Source of the DNA: an uncultured Christensenellaceae bacterium
GTDB lineage: Bacteria > Bacillota > Clostridia > Christensenellales > MGBC116941
DNA length: 7,413 nucleotides
Direction of reading: 5' to 3'
Assembly (NCBI GenBank): GCA_910585035.1
Contig: CAJUEF010000038.1
Location: 1 to 7,413 of the forward strand
A program made the position numbers and the translations under genes. Of this stretch, positions 1 through 5,210 are shown piece after piece. Within the stretch, counting starts at the first letter, position 1. Each line of letters begins with the position of its first letter. The notes beneath the pieces were generated by a model, which did not search any database, was not told the DNA's origin, and worked only from the letters and a program-made list of their open reading frames with translations.

Positions 1-8
1 ATTTTTAT

Positions 9-85
9 GTGCTCGTAGCTCAGCTGGATAGAGCGTTGGACTCCGACTCCAAAGGTCGCTGGTTCAAATCCAGTCGGGCACACCA
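9..85 (+). tRNA. tRNA-Arg (anticodon CCG)
   Basis: A full cloverleaf can be folded by eye. The acceptor stem GTGCTCG (9-15) pairs with CGGGCAC (75-81) with one G-U pair. The D stem is GCTC/GAGC (18-21, 31-34). The anticodon stem TTGGA/TCCAA (36-40, 48-52) encloses the loop CTCCGAC, giving anticodon CCG at 43-45, which reads the Arg codon CGG. The T stem GCTGG/CCAGT (58-62, 70-74) encloses TTCAAAT. The discriminator is A82 and the CCA end (83-85) is encoded in the DNA. CGG is usually a rare codon in low-GC Clostridia, so this would be a minor isoacceptor. Confidence 0.96.
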
Positions 86-106
86 CGTCGGAGTGAACTG
101 CACTCC

Positions 107-139
107 AAAGGCACTTAACTATTTGTTAAGTGCCTTTTT
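107..139 (+). terminator. Rho-independent terminator after tRNA-Arg
   Basis: AAAGGCACTTAAC (107-119) and GTTAAGTGCCTTT (125-137) form a perfect 13-bp stem with a 5-nt loop and a run of five T (135-139). It is placed 22 bases after the tRNA CCA end and most likely ends the tRNA transcript. A smaller hairpin, GGAGTG/CACTCC (90-95, 101-106), sits between tRNA and terminator and may mark the 3' trailer that is processed off. Confidence 0.9.
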
Positions 140-323
140 ACATTTCCTTCCTCCTCCTTATTCGAAAAAAACCTAAAGGTTTTATTTCGATGTACCAAAT
201 TACTATTTAAAAGGTTTATACCAAGTGTTTTTATATGAATTAAAAAAATATTTTCTCCGTTAAGGCTAATAAAACACCTATAAAATCTAAAAATCACAAA
301 AGGTAGACATTTTGTGATAATAA
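140..323. other. AT-rich stretch without recognisable gene
   Basis: This stretch has stop codons in the frame of the following DUF6273 remnant (TAA at 321-323), and I see no promoter, hairpin or similarity that I can name. An open minus-strand frame here begins inside A/T runs and would read through the tRNA terminator, so I do not regard it as a gene. The N-terminal half of the DUF6273 protein may once have occupied this place and has decayed or been deleted. Confidence 0.4.
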
Positions 324-785
324 ATTTTAAGAATTAACGGCAAGAAACAATTTGGAATAACTAATCAATGGAAAGACAGCACAATACGTACCTACTTAAA
401 TAACGAATTTATTAATAACTTACCAATGTTAAAAGAAAAAGTAATTGTTACCAGTATAACTACTAGAACTCAGTATAATGCGACAACGTGGGATACAACC
501 ACGGATAAGTTATTCTTTCTTAGTGAGGCAGACTTATTTGGAAAAATTAACGGTACAGAGACAGCTAATGTAAAGGATTATACCTATGGTAATAAAGTGC
601 TTGTTCCTAACGTAAATATGAGAAAATTTATTGGTTCAACAACATATGCATGGTTACGTTCTCCTAAAAATTTTATTGATCATATTGCAGGTGTCTATTA
701 TTCGTCTGGAGTAAACGACGCTAGCCGATATTATAGCAAATGCGGTGTACGCCCGGCATTATGGGTGCAGATGCCACCGCAATAA
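324..785 (+). pseudogene. DUF6273-type protein, C-terminal remnant
   Basis: The frame is open from 324 to the TAA at 783-785. An ATG at 426 would give 119 residues, but recognisable domain sequence already starts upstream of it: a WKDSTIRTYLNNEF block (from 369) is the usual start of the conserved core. There is no ATG, GTG or TTG in frame between 324 and 426 and no ribosome binding site before 426. The C-terminal part holds the hallmark blocks LFFLSEADLFG, YAWLRSPKN and GVRPALWV typical of DUF6273 domains, which in Clostridia are found in secreted, surface or phage-like proteins. The N-terminal part of the domain and any signal peptide or repeat region are missing, so this is most likely a dead fragment. 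Function of the intact family is not established. Alternative: an expressed short protein from ATG 426, which I consider less likely. Confidence 0.75.
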
Positions 786-807
786 ATAGTGCTTAAAGCA
801 AAAAACA

Positions 808-837
808 AAAAAAGCAGAGTTTATCCTCTGCTTTTTT
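808..837 (+). terminator. Rho-independent terminator
   Basis: GCAGAG (814-819) pairs with CTCTGC (826-831) around a 6-nt loop. The stem is prolonged by an A run on the left and six T on the right (832-837). It lies 22 bases after the stop of the DUF6273 remnant and fits the end of that former transcription unit. The symmetric A/T arms mean it could work in both directions. Confidence 0.85.
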
Positions 838-1079
838 CTTTATTACGCATATTCTTTCATTATAAATTACTTAAAAATTGTTTTGCTATATGATAAAATA
901 TATTTGGGTTATTAAAATAGTTTATGAAGTTTCTGTTTTTATAATTATTGCAAATAAAATATCTATTGTATTATTTTATATGTTGTTTAACATTGTTTAA
1001 AATAAAATGTATTTAATTAGCATACTCTGATATAGAAAAAAATTTATATTGCGGGCTTTGAAAAAATTAAGGAGAAAAT

Positions 1080-1754
1080 ATGGAGCAAACAAAATTTGAG
1101 TTGGTATATAAAGAAATGTTTCCTTTTTGGGGTGAAATATCAGATGCAGACAAAGACTATATATGTCAAAATTCCTATGCCTTTACTTATCCTAAAGGAA
1201 AGAATATTCATGATGGACGCGAATGCTCAGGTGTGATTTTTGTGCGTTTAGGATGTCTCAGGCTTTATATGATGTCAGATGAAGGCAAAGATATTACGCT
1301 ATACCGTTTACAGAAAGGGGATATGTGTATGCTTTCCGCATCATGTGTGCTGGATTCCATTACTTTTGATGTGTTTATAGACGCAGAAGAGGACAGCGAG
1401 TGTTATGTTATCAGCGGGCCTGCTTTTGCAGCAGTTTCTGAGCGCAACCAATGTATTAAAATATTTGCGCTTGAAACTGCTGTCAGCCGTTTTTCTGATG
1501 TTATGTGGGTTATGCAGCAAATTCTTTTTATGAGTATGGACAAACGACTTGCTATTTTTTTATTGGACGAATCGGCAAGAACCGGCTCGGATATTATTGC
1601 TCTTACTCATGGGCAGATTGCCCGTTATATGGGTTCTGCCCGCGAGGTGGTGTCAAGAATGCTGAAATATTTTGCAAATGAAGGGATTGTGGAGGTTTCT
1701 CGCAAAGGTATAAAAATACTTGACAAGAAACGTATCCGTAAATTAACCCTCTAA
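1080..1754 (+). CDS. Crp/Fnr-family transcriptional regulator
   Basis: This 224-residue protein has the usual Crp/Fnr length and layout: an N-terminal cyclic-nucleotide-binding-type beta barrel (about 15-115), a long dimer helix (about 125-160) and a C-terminal winged helix-turn-helix (about 172-222, with THGQIARYMGSAREVVSRML). The recognition helix has R188, E189 and R193 where E. coli CRP has R180, E181 and R185, predicting a GTGA-type half-site. The phosphate-binding cassette of true cAMP binders is not seen. Instead that region is rich in cysteine (C83 and C89 in GDMCMLSASC; also C29, C49, C59, C108, C125), so a redox, metal or nitrosative signal is more plausible than cAMP; this is inference. 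The FNR N-terminal 4Fe-4S cysteine cluster is absent. AAGGAG lies 5 nt before the ATG. The gene faces the thioredoxin operon and overlaps its last gene by 12 bp; a matching palindrome lies in that operon's promoter. Confidence 0.9.
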   Translation: MEQTKFELVYKEMFPFWGEISDADKDYICQNSYAFTYPKGKNIHDGRECSGVIFVRLGCLRLYMMSDEGKDITLYRLQKGDMCMLSASCVLDSITFDVFIDAEEDSECYVISGPAFAAVSERNQCIKIFALETAVSRFSDVMWVMQQILFMSMDKRLAIFLLDESARTGSDIIALTHGQIARYMGSAREVVSRMLKYFANEGIVEVSRKGIKILDKKRIRKLTL

Positions 1755-2051
1755 CATTGCAAGAATTTGTGGCTTTGGTTTGGCTCCTGTTGACTGTTTA
1801 ATAACTTTGCCGTTTTTCATGACAGCCATGGTGGGAATGCTTAAAATTTTAAACTCCTTTGCCAAATCCGGTTCTTTATCCACATTAATTTTTCCTACGA
1901 TATACGGAGGATTTTCCTCTGCAATCTGATCTATTATGGGAGAAACCATGCGGCATGGACCGCACCAGTCGGCGTAAAAATCGATTAAGATGGTTTTACC
2001 GCTTGTTTTTAATGAATCAAAATTATTTTTGTTAATGTTAAGTACTGACAT
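1743..2051 (-). CDS. trxA: Thioredoxin
   Basis: This 102-residue protein is a single-domain cytoplasmic thioredoxin that reduces protein disulfides. The active site WCGPC has C30 and C33, followed by the usual R-M; the buried D24 in LIDFYADW and cis-Pro73 in SIPT are present, as is the KNGK turn near residue 80. There is no signal peptide. The start has AAAGGA about 9 nt upstream. It is the last gene of a minus-strand operon, 33 bp after the membrane iron-sulfur protein. No thioredoxin reductase is encoded nearby, so either a reductase elsewhere recycles it or, speculatively, the ferredoxin/membrane iron-sulfur pair supplies electrons. Its 3' end overlaps that of the Crp/Fnr regulator, so neither gene can end at a private terminator in between. 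Confidence 0.95.
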   Translation of the reverse strand: MSVLNINKNNFDSLKTSGKTILIDFYADWCGPCRMVSPIIDQIAEENPPYIVGKINVDKEPDLAKEFKILSIPTMAVMKNGKVIKQSTGAKPKPQILAMLEG

Positions 2052-2084
2052 TTTGTTAATTCCTTTCTTTTGTCTTTAAATTTA

Positions 2085-2684
2085 TTATTTGGTATCGTTT
2101 TTTGTTATGGCTGCGTCTCTTCCTTTACATATCAGCTGAGTCATAGTTCCCATAGGACAGTAAACACACCATGAACGGGGCTTGAAAAAGACCATTGTAA
2201 TAAGCCCTAGTACGGATGAGGTAAGCATTACACTGTAAAAACCAAAAGCAAACTGTGCAACGCCGCCGGAAAACAAAGTGCCGTGATAAGCCCAGTGCCA
2301 TGGGAGTTTAAATGTCCAAAGCAAGGTTACCGCCGTACTTAAATTTTTTGTTCCGGCAAAAACTAAATAGGTATTCCACAGCATAAGAAGGAACATTGTT
2401 AAAAAGAAAGTCAAAAATCCATATCTGAAATATTTAGACTTCATCCATTTAGGTATATCTTTTTTTTGTGAGAGTCCAAATTTGCCGCCCACAAGGGAAA
2501 GCAGCTGTCCTCTGCCGCAATATTTGTTACAATAAGCTTTATTGCCCTGTACTAAGGATATAATAAGAGGTATAAAAAAGCAGAGCAGCCCCAGCCATGC
2601 AAAAAGAATATTGAAAAATCCTAAAATCAGATAGGTAAGAGAAACTATCCAAAGGTAATCATACCATCTCTTTTTTTGTTTCAT
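2085..2684 (-). CDS. Membrane 4Fe-4S protein, NapH/CcoG-like (Fer4_5 type)
   Basis: This 199-residue protein has four likely membrane segments (about 9-29, 30-46, 88-110, 145-167) and two cysteine groups: C52-x3-C56 in AYCNKYCGRGQLL after the second span, and C173-x2-C176-P-x-G-T after the fourth, with C186 beyond. The CxxCPxGT block is the signature of the Fer4_5 domain found in NapH, NosR and CcoG-like membrane electron carriers. With the lysine-rich N-terminus inside, both cysteine groups fall on the cytoplasmic face, where a ferredoxin could dock. The first group is CxxxC rather than the usual CxxCP, and the C-terminal soluble ferredoxin domain of NapH is missing; here it is a separate upstream gene. 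Start and upstream stop share ATGA, so the two are probably translationally coupled. The acceptor is unknown: a quinone, or the thioredoxin downstream, are both guesses. Confidence 0.85.
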   Translation of the reverse strand: MKQKKRWYDYLWIVSLTYLILGFFNILFAWLGLLCFFIPLIISLVQGNKAYCNKYCGRGQLLSLVGGKFGLSQKKDIPKWMKSKYFRYGFLTFFLTMFLLMLWNTYLVFAGTKNLSTAVTLLWTFKLPWHWAYHGTLFSGGVAQFAFGFYSVMLTSSVLGLITMVFFKPRSWCVYCPMGTMTQLICKGRDAAITKNDTK

Positions 2685-2878
2685 TGTTCAATTTCCTCCA
2701 ATGTGATAATACTTGCAGGACATTCTTTTACACATATTCCGCAGCCTACGCATAAGTCTTTGTTTACCGTTGCAAATATGCCTTTTGGAATAGTTATTGC
2801 ATCTTTTGGACAAACCTTCATGCAGCATCCACATGCCACGCATTCATGAGTGCTGACGACAGCTTTTCTTTTTGCCAT
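2681..2878 (-). CDS. 2[4Fe-4S] ferredoxin
   Basis: This 65-residue protein is a bacterial-type ferredoxin with two complete CxxCxxCxxxCP motifs: C13, C16, C19, C23 and C43, C46, C49, C53, which cross-pair to bind two low-potential clusters. An extra C18 sits in the first motif (CVACGCCMKVCP). I chose the ATG at 2878 because AGGAGGT lies exactly 7 nt upstream; an in-frame ATG 11 codons earlier (2911) would place this perfect Shine-Dalgarno inside the coding region and overlap the -10 box. It is the first gene of the ferredoxin, membrane Fe-S protein, thioredoxin operon, and its TGA overlaps the ATG of the next gene. It most likely carries electrons to or from the membrane partner, making up a split NapG/NapH-like pair. 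Confidence 0.93.
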   Translation of the reverse strand: MAKRKAVVSTHECVACGCCMKVCPKDAITIPKGIFATVNKDLCVGCGICVKECPASIITLEEIEQ

Positions 2879-2885
2879 AATATAA

Positions 2886-2892
2886 ACCTCCT
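2886..2892 (-). promoter_or_regulatory. Ribosome binding site deciding the ferredoxin start
   Basis: AGGAGGT on the minus strand, 7 nt before the ATG at 2878. It supports the shorter, 65-residue ferredoxin over the longer open frame starting at 2911. Confidence 0.85.
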
Positions 2893-2902
2893 TTTTTTCA
2901 TT

Positions 2903-2943
2903 AGTATACATAAAATAGTATTTTTGTTCGGTGACAAGGTCAC
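2903..2943 (-). promoter_or_regulatory. Operon promoter with Crp/Fnr-type palindromic operator
   Basis: On the minus strand a TATACT -10 box (2908-2903) implies a start near 2896 and an 18-nt leader. The hexamer at the -35 position (CCGAAC, 2931-2926) is poor. Just upstream and touching it is a perfect 13-bp palindrome, GTGAC-AAG-GTCAC (2931-2943), centred at about -41, the class II activator position. The half-site matches what the recognition helix of the neighbouring regulator predicts. One caution is the spacing: GTGA and TCAC are 5 bp apart, where CRP and FNR sites have 6. A second possible -10, TACTAT (2920-2915), would put the operator at about -29 and imply repression. Confidence 0.6.
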
Positions 2944-3226
2944 AGGATAAAGTGAATTATTTAGGAAAACAAGTTTTGTAAATACAAAATTTCTATATAA
3001 AAACATTAATATTAGTTGCTAATTTTATTAAAGCAAAATTTGATTTGATATGCTTATGAGCTATACATGGATATTTGATATAAGTATTGGCTATTTTATT
3101 TAGCTAAATGTAAAATTAAAATATAGGGTGTAATCATTTTAAAGATTAGCGTTCATTAATAAAAAAGCATAGGTCATTAAACAATTAAATAATTTTTATG
3201 TTAATAAATATAAAAGGAGGGACAAT
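2944..3226. other. Divergent intergenic region before the cupin gene
   Basis: This very AT-rich region separates the minus-strand redox operon from the plus-strand cupin gene. It contains a possible cupin promoter on the + strand, TTGGCT (3087-3092) and TAAAAT (3111-3116) with 18 bp between, and a direct repeat of TTTGATAT (3044-3051 and 3074-3081) 30 bp apart, i.e. on the same helix face upstream of that promoter. An AGGAGG (3215-3220) precedes the cupin ATG. I see no riboswitch-like structure or open reading frame worth calling. Confidence 0.35.
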
Positions 3227-3667
3227 ATGAAATATTTATCTTATGAAGAATTTAAAAAAGCAAATATTTTTGGTAAAGGGAAACTAAACGAAGCGTTTGC
3301 AAAATACTTTGTCGGCGATTCTTTTTTAAATCCGCTGACAAACCCTGAAGAAACCTCAGTGTTTCTTGCAAATGTAACTTTTGAGCCAGGTTGCCGCAAT
3401 AACTGGCACATTCACCACGCAAAAAGCGGAGGCGGCCAGCTTTTAATATGCACGGCAGGTGAGGGATGGTATCAGGAAGAAGGCAAACAACCTGTATCTT
3501 TAAAAGCCGGAATGGTAATTACTATTCCACCAAATATTAAGCATTGGCATGGCGCTAAAAAGGACAGCTGGTTTTCACATATTGCTGTAGAGGTTCCGGG
3601 CACAGATACTTCCAGTGAATGGTGCGAGGGTGTAAGTGACCATGAATATAATAATTTGGAGGAATGA
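3227..3667 (+). CDS. Cupin-domain protein
   Basis: This 146-residue protein has one small cupin barrel. Motif 1 is GCRNNWHIHHAKSGGGQ with H61, H63 and H64 and Q71 in the place usually taken by Glu; motif 2 is GMVITIPPNIKHWHGA with H106 and H108. Together these can hold one divalent metal. The family is common in Clostridia beside flavodoxins, carboxymuconolactone-decarboxylase-like proteins and aldo/keto reductases, and its substrate is not known; a role in quinone, carbonyl or redox-stress metabolism is often guessed. AGGAGG precedes the ATG at good distance. It is followed after 4 bp by a GTG-started flavodoxin fragment whose Shine-Dalgarno (GGAGG, 3658-3662) lies inside the last cupin codons, so the two once formed a tight operon. 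Confidence 0.88.
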   Translation: MKYLSYEEFKKANIFGKGKLNEAFAKYFVGDSFLNPLTNPEETSVFLANVTFEPGCRNNWHIHHAKSGGGQLLICTAGEGWYQEEGKQPVSLKAGMVITIPPNIKHWHGAKKDSWFSHIAVEVPGTDTSSEWCEGVSDHEYNNLEE

Positions 3668-3671
3668 TAAA

Positions 3672-3773
3672 GTGGGCAAAAAACTTGTAGCTTATTTTTC
3701 CGCAAGCGGTGTTACGAAAAAAGCGGCTGGGCAGCTTGCGAAAGGAACGGGAGCGGAAGGAAATCCAGTATGA
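3672..3773 (+). pseudogene. Flavodoxin, N-terminal fragment of a broken gene
   Basis: From the GTG at 3672 the frame reads GKKLVAYFSASGVTKKAAGQ and on to a TGA at 3771-3773, 33 residues. YFSASGVTK is the FMN phosphate-binding loop of the flavodoxin family common in Clostridia. GGAGG lies 9 nt upstream. After GAE the expected LYEI continuation is disturbed: an EIQ appears in another frame at 3760-3768, then similarity ends. The C-terminal part (IWWYVAPT onward) of what looks like the same gene lies from about 4795 to 5028. The central ~45-50 residues are lost, so no functional flavodoxin can be made. Confidence 0.75.
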
Positions 3774-3780
3774 CATTTTC

Positions 3781-3832
3781 AGCGGCTTCCTTGCGGGGCT
3801 AAGCGAGACGGCGGAGCTGCCGGCCGCTTTTT
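3781..3832 (+). terminator. GC-rich hairpin with T tail, possible terminator
   Basis: AGCGGC (3781-3786) pairs with GCCGCT (3823-3828), with a nested CGGC/GCCG hairpin (3809-3812, 3819-3822) and a run of five T (3828-3832). The stretch is strikingly GC-rich beside its surroundings. It lies right behind the break in the flavodoxin gene and ahead of the reductase promoter, so it would isolate the cupin unit from the reductase unit. The long loop makes a terminator role uncertain. Confidence 0.4.
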
Positions 3833-3839
3833 CTATATG

Positions 3840-3868
3840 TGGAAATCTGCAAAGAACTGAGGTATAAT
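3840..3868 (+). promoter_or_regulatory. Promoter of the FMN reductase gene
   Basis: A perfect TATAAT (3863-3868) with TGGAAA (3840-3845) 17 bp upstream, four of six matching the -35 consensus. The start would be near 3875, giving a leader of about 44 nt with AGGAGA (3904-3909) before the ATG. It suggests that the reductase has its own promoter, independent of the cupin unit. Confidence 0.5.
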
Positions 3869-3918
3869 TTTAATGCTGGGAATGACCGGTAAAACAAAAT
3901 ATCAGGAGAGATACTGTA

Positions 3919-4548
3919 ATGAAGAAAATAGTTGCAATCAATGCCAGTCCGCGTAAAGGATGGAATACAGACATGATCGTGATGGAAGCGGCAAAAGGCG
4001 CTGAAAGTGCAGGGGCATATATAAAAAAAACAGACCTTTACAAAATAGAGAAGTTTACTGGCTGTATATCATGCTTTGGGTGTAAAAGGGAAAAGAATCT
4101 TGGTCAATGTATTTATAAAGATGGACTGACTCCCGTGCTTGAGGAAATCAAGAAGGCAGATGGGCTGATCATTGGAAGCCCCAATTACATGGGGGATTTC
4201 AGTGCGGCGTTCCGGTCACTTTATGAAAGGCTGATTTTTCAGTATATAACTTATAATACCGAGGTACAAAGCTACAATGACCACAGAATTCCAGTGCTGC
4301 TTATCATGACAAGCAATGCACCGGATGACAGTTACATGGAATTGATGAATAAGTATAAAGCAGTGTTTGACTCTTTTATTGGGCCGACAGAAATACTTGC
4401 GGTTGGAGAAACAATGCAGGTTTCTGATTACAGCCAGTTCAACTGGACAATGTTCAATGCGGAAGACAGAAAAGTGAGACGGGAAACAGTCTTCCCAGAG
4501 CAATGCCGGAAGGCATTTGAAGCAGGGGTAAGGCTGGCAGCAGAATAA
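3919..4548 (+). CDS. NADPH-dependent FMN reductase / flavodoxin-fold iron-sulfur-type flavoprotein
   Basis: This 209-residue protein has a flavodoxin-like fold. The N-terminal strand and phosphate loop INASPRKGWNTD (7-18) bind the FMN phosphate; GSPNYMGD (86-93) contacts the isoalloxazine ring. Between them is CISCFGCK (C49, C52, C55), with C64 beyond, the compact cysteine motif of iron-sulfur flavoproteins (Isf-like), which may hold a 4Fe-4S cluster in a dimer. The expected role is electron transfer or reduction of flavins, quinones or xenobiotics in the cytoplasm; the partner is unknown. AGGAGA lies 9 nt before the ATG. The gene sits between the two halves of a broken flavodoxin gene and is visibly richer in G+C than the cupin and phosphatase genes, so it was probably brought in by recombination. 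It appears intact. Confidence 0.88.
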   Translation: MKKIVAINASPRKGWNTDMIVMEAAKGAESAGAYIKKTDLYKIEKFTGCISCFGCKREKNLGQCIYKDGLTPVLEEIKKADGLIIGSPNYMGDFSAAFRSLYERLIFQYITYNTEVQSYNDHRIPVLLIMTSNAPDDSYMELMNKYKAVFDSFIGPTEILAVGETMQVSDYSQFNWTMFNAEDRKVRRETVFPEQCRKAFEAGVRLAAE

Positions 4549-4592
4549 ATTTCAACAGGGCAGAATGGAGTGATAAAACAGCAGAATCCTTT

Positions 4593-4772
4593 GGGTGCAA
4601 AAAATAACGATAGCCTTGCTGAAAAATAGGTTATCGTTAAATTTTACACTCCCAACTATCAAAAGTGCGGCAATTCTGAAAAATAAAACGATAGCCGCCC
4701 ATGTATGGGTGCATCTGCCATTTCTGAAAGTGTTGATTTTAGAGCATTTGCGGTAAATGTAAAAACGATAGC
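4593..4772 (+). repeat. Cluster of short repeats with an inverted pair
   Basis: AACGATAGC occurs three times in direct orientation (4606-4614, 4687-4695, 4764-4772), 81 and 77 bp apart, each after an A-rich run. An inverted copy GGTTATCGTT (4629-4638) pairs with the first to give a 10-bp stem with one G-U and a 13-nt loop. CTGAAAAATA occurs twice (4619-4628, 4676-4685), as does GGGTGCA (4593-4599, 4707-4713). The repeats lie between the reductase stop and the flavodoxin C-terminal fragment, at the right edge of the inserted segment. The first stem could double as a weak terminator for the reductase. I do not recognise it as a named element. Confidence 0.55.
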
Positions 4773-5028
4773 ACTGGGGAAATATTTGTATCAATTTGGA
4801 CACGCAATATGGTGGTATGTAGCGCCGACTATTATAAATACTTTTATGGAAAGCTATGACTTTTCCGGAAAAACCATAATTCCTTTTGCTGCCTCCGGGG
4901 GCAGTGGATTTGGCAAAACAATAGATGTGTTAAAGCCATTATGTGCTTCAAACGCAAAATGGAAGGATGGCAAGCTGTTAAACAAAATATCCGAAAAAGA
5001 GTTAAGTAAATGGTTAGAAAGCATTTAA
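4705..5028 (+). pseudogene. Flavodoxin, C-terminal fragment with a foreign N-terminus
   Basis: The open frame codes for 107 residues. From about residue 35 (IWWYVAPTIINTFMESYDFS, then KTIIPFAASGGSGFGKT) to the end it is clearly the C-terminal half of a Clostridial flavodoxin: the IWW block near the FMN ring, the core strand and the Gly-rich loop. The first ~34 residues do not look like flavodoxin, run through the repeat cluster, and have no ribosome binding site before ATG 4705. The phosphate-binding N-terminal half, lying at 3672-3768, is missing here. I read the two as halves of one gene that was split and lost its middle. An alternative is that they come from two different flavodoxin genes of the same family. 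Confidence 0.7.
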
Positions 5029-5107
5029 AGTAGAATGATGATAAAAATTGATTTGCTTTTTACAAAGAAATTTTATATATTGCCTACTGCTAAAATTGAA
5101 TTTTATG

Positions 5108-5116
5108 TGATAAAAT
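5108..5116 (+). promoter_or_regulatory. Possible extended -10 promoter for the phosphatase operon
   Basis: TGATAAAAT (5108-5116) matches an extended -10 box (TGnTAAAAT) in the AT-rich gap before the phosphatase gene; the -35 region is weak. It would give a leader of about 90 nt. No terminator-like hairpin is seen between 5029 and 5107. Confidence 0.35.
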
Positions 5117-5210
5117 AATTGTAGATATAGCTGAATTTTAATAAAGATAAGCTTTTTAAAAGAGCAATAAGTTTAAGCAAATAAAAGCATTTTAGGAGGA
5201 ATTATTTAAT

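Noticed and set aside
115..297. Minus-strand open frame of 60 codons
   Set aside because: It ends inside the tRNA terminator hairpin, has no ribosome binding site, and its composition reflects A/T runs.
2818..3006. Minus-strand frame overlapping the ferredoxin gene
   Set aside because: It is a shadow of the ferredoxin and its promoter in another frame; the ferredoxin motif and its ribosome binding site settle the matter.
3472..3776. Minus-strand frames within the cupin and flavodoxin fragment
   Set aside because: They are antisense shadows of a clear cupin gene and lack start signals.
4606..4772. CRISPR array
   Set aside because: The repeats are only 9-12 bp long with ~70-bp gaps that themselves contain other repeats, and no cas gene is near.
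4552..4803. Minus-strand frame of 83 codons over the repeat cluster, partly hydrophobic
   Set aside because: Its repeated residues come from the DNA repeats, it has no ribosome binding site, and no domain is recognisable.
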